Below are positions 6,323 through 6,841 of a stretch of DNA of 6,841 bases, piece after piece (the stretch's first letter is position 1; each line of letters starts with the position of its first letter). A program made the translations under genes and the position numbers. The notes beneath the pieces are model-generated. The model worked only from the letters and a program-made list of their open reading frames with translations. It was not told the DNA's origin and did no database searches. Origin of the DNA: an uncultured Oscillospiraceae bacterium (GTDB taxonomy: Bacteria > Bacillota > Clostridia > Oscillospirales > Acutalibacteraceae); NCBI GenBank assembly GCA_900547275.1, contig URGA01000086.1, forward strand, positions 1-6,841, read 5' to 3'.

Positions 6323-6841
6323 TCATTCAATGGGATACATTTTTTCAAGATGGGAAAGGATCATGCGGATTTTTTCTTTTTCCGCTTCCTCGGTTATTTC
6401 CCTGCCTGAAGAGAATAAGTGCAGTGACGGCTCCTTTTCAGGTTTGGCGCCTGTTTCGTTAAGTTTCCTTATCAGCTGGTTTACAGTGCCCTTGTTTCCG
6501 TCTACGAAAGACATATTGGCGGGCAGAAGTTCCCTAAGCTGAGCTTTAAACAGGTTGAAGTGGGTGCAGCCAAGCACAAGAGCGGAATATTCGCTCAAAT
6601 CAAAGCCTTTTAACTGTTCTTCAAGGTATTGCTTAACTTCATCGCCGTAAAATATCCCTTGCTCAGCGAAGCGAACGAGTTTCGGCAGGGGGAGCAGATC
6701 TACAAGGTGATGGTTGTCGTAATGCTCCATAAGTATTTTTAATTTGTCGCCGCGGATGGTTACGGGCGTCGCCGCAACAAGCACTCGGTGAACCGGGTCC
6801 AAATCCAGCGCTTTTTTTACAGCGGGCTCCATTCCTATTAT
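6323..6841 (-). CDS. murI: Glutamate racemase, C-terminal part (start lies beyond the window)
   Basis: Glutamate racemase interconverts L- and D-glutamate in the cytoplasm and supplies D-glutamate for peptidoglycan. The reading frame is open to the window edge, so about 172 residues are present out of the roughly 260-270 usual for the family. Visible family motifs are IIGMEPAVKKA right at the edge (the conserved G-x-EPA stretch after the first half of the enzyme), VAATPVTI, and VLGCTHF, which holds the second catalytic cysteine followed by Thr and His. The usual continuation is GCTHYP; here it is GCTHFN, a mild variant. The first catalytic cysteine would lie in the missing part. The 9-base gap to hypE, with the hypE ribosome binding site running over this stop codon, points to co-transcription. 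I see no mechanistic link to hydrogenase. The Met at 6832 is internal and not the true start. Confidence 0.93.
   Translation of the reverse strand: MIGMEPAVKKALDLDPVHRVLVAATPVTIRGDKLKILMEHYDNHHLVDLLPLPKLVRFAEQGIFYGDEVKQYLEEQLKGFDLSEYSALVLGCTHFNLFKAQLRELLPANMSFVDGNKGTVNQLIRKLNETGAKPEKEPSLHLFSSGREITEEAEKEKIRMILSHLEKMYPIE

Noticed and set aside
1..6841. CRISPR array, tRNA/rRNA genes, insertion sequence or phage genes
   Set aside because: No spaced direct repeats, no tRNA cloverleaf sequence, no transposase or integrase motif and no terminal inverted repeats with target duplications were seen.

Overview
The window reads as chromosomal DNA from a strictly anaerobic, fermentative Gram-positive bacterium, most likely one of the Clostridia. 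This rests on the gene content (a trimeric NAD-linked [FeFe] hydrogenase and a clostridial-type flavodoxin/ferredoxin fusion), strong AGGAGG-type ribosome binding sites, AT-rich intergenic DNA with consensus sigma-A hexamers, and U-tract terminators. Genus and species cannot be named from the sequence alone. All six genes are on the minus strand, so the biological order runs from the right end to the left end.

Right end to about 5230: the 3' part of murI (glutamate racemase, start outside the window) is followed after 9 bases by hypE (a [NiFe]-hydrogenase maturation protein). The pair appears co-transcribed and ends at a perfect 15-bp hairpin with a U-tract, 68 bases after the hypE stop.

5230 to about 945: a new promoter drives three tightly packed genes, hydC (NuoE-like), hydB (NuoF-like) and hydA (catalytic [FeFe] hydrogenase). 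hydC and hydB overlap by 4 bases (ATGA). The hydA ribosome binding site overlaps the hydB stop codon. Together they would form a soluble HydABC/Hnd-type complex. NAD(H) binds at the FMN of HydB, HydC and HydB carry [2Fe-2S] relays, and HydA holds the electron wire and the H-cluster. Complexes of this family oxidise NADH and reduced ferredoxin together to make H2 (electron confurcation), or run the reverse. Whether this one bifurcates cannot be proven from sequence. A strong terminator follows hydA, and its G-U pairing shows it works on this strand.

945 to 84: a separate gene with a perfect-consensus promoter encodes a flavodoxin-like protein with two C-terminal [4Fe-4S] motifs (EFR1-type). 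Its exact role is unknown. The last 83 bases contain no gene but hold a possible promoter for the next minus-strand gene, with half-sites resembling those in front of hydC.

Overall this is a well-conserved energy-metabolism locus, not an obviously novel system. The points most worth checking are the Met-to-Ile change in the second H-cluster motif of HydA, hypE beside murI and a hydrogenase class that does not need HypE, and the shared half-sites in two intergenic regions.
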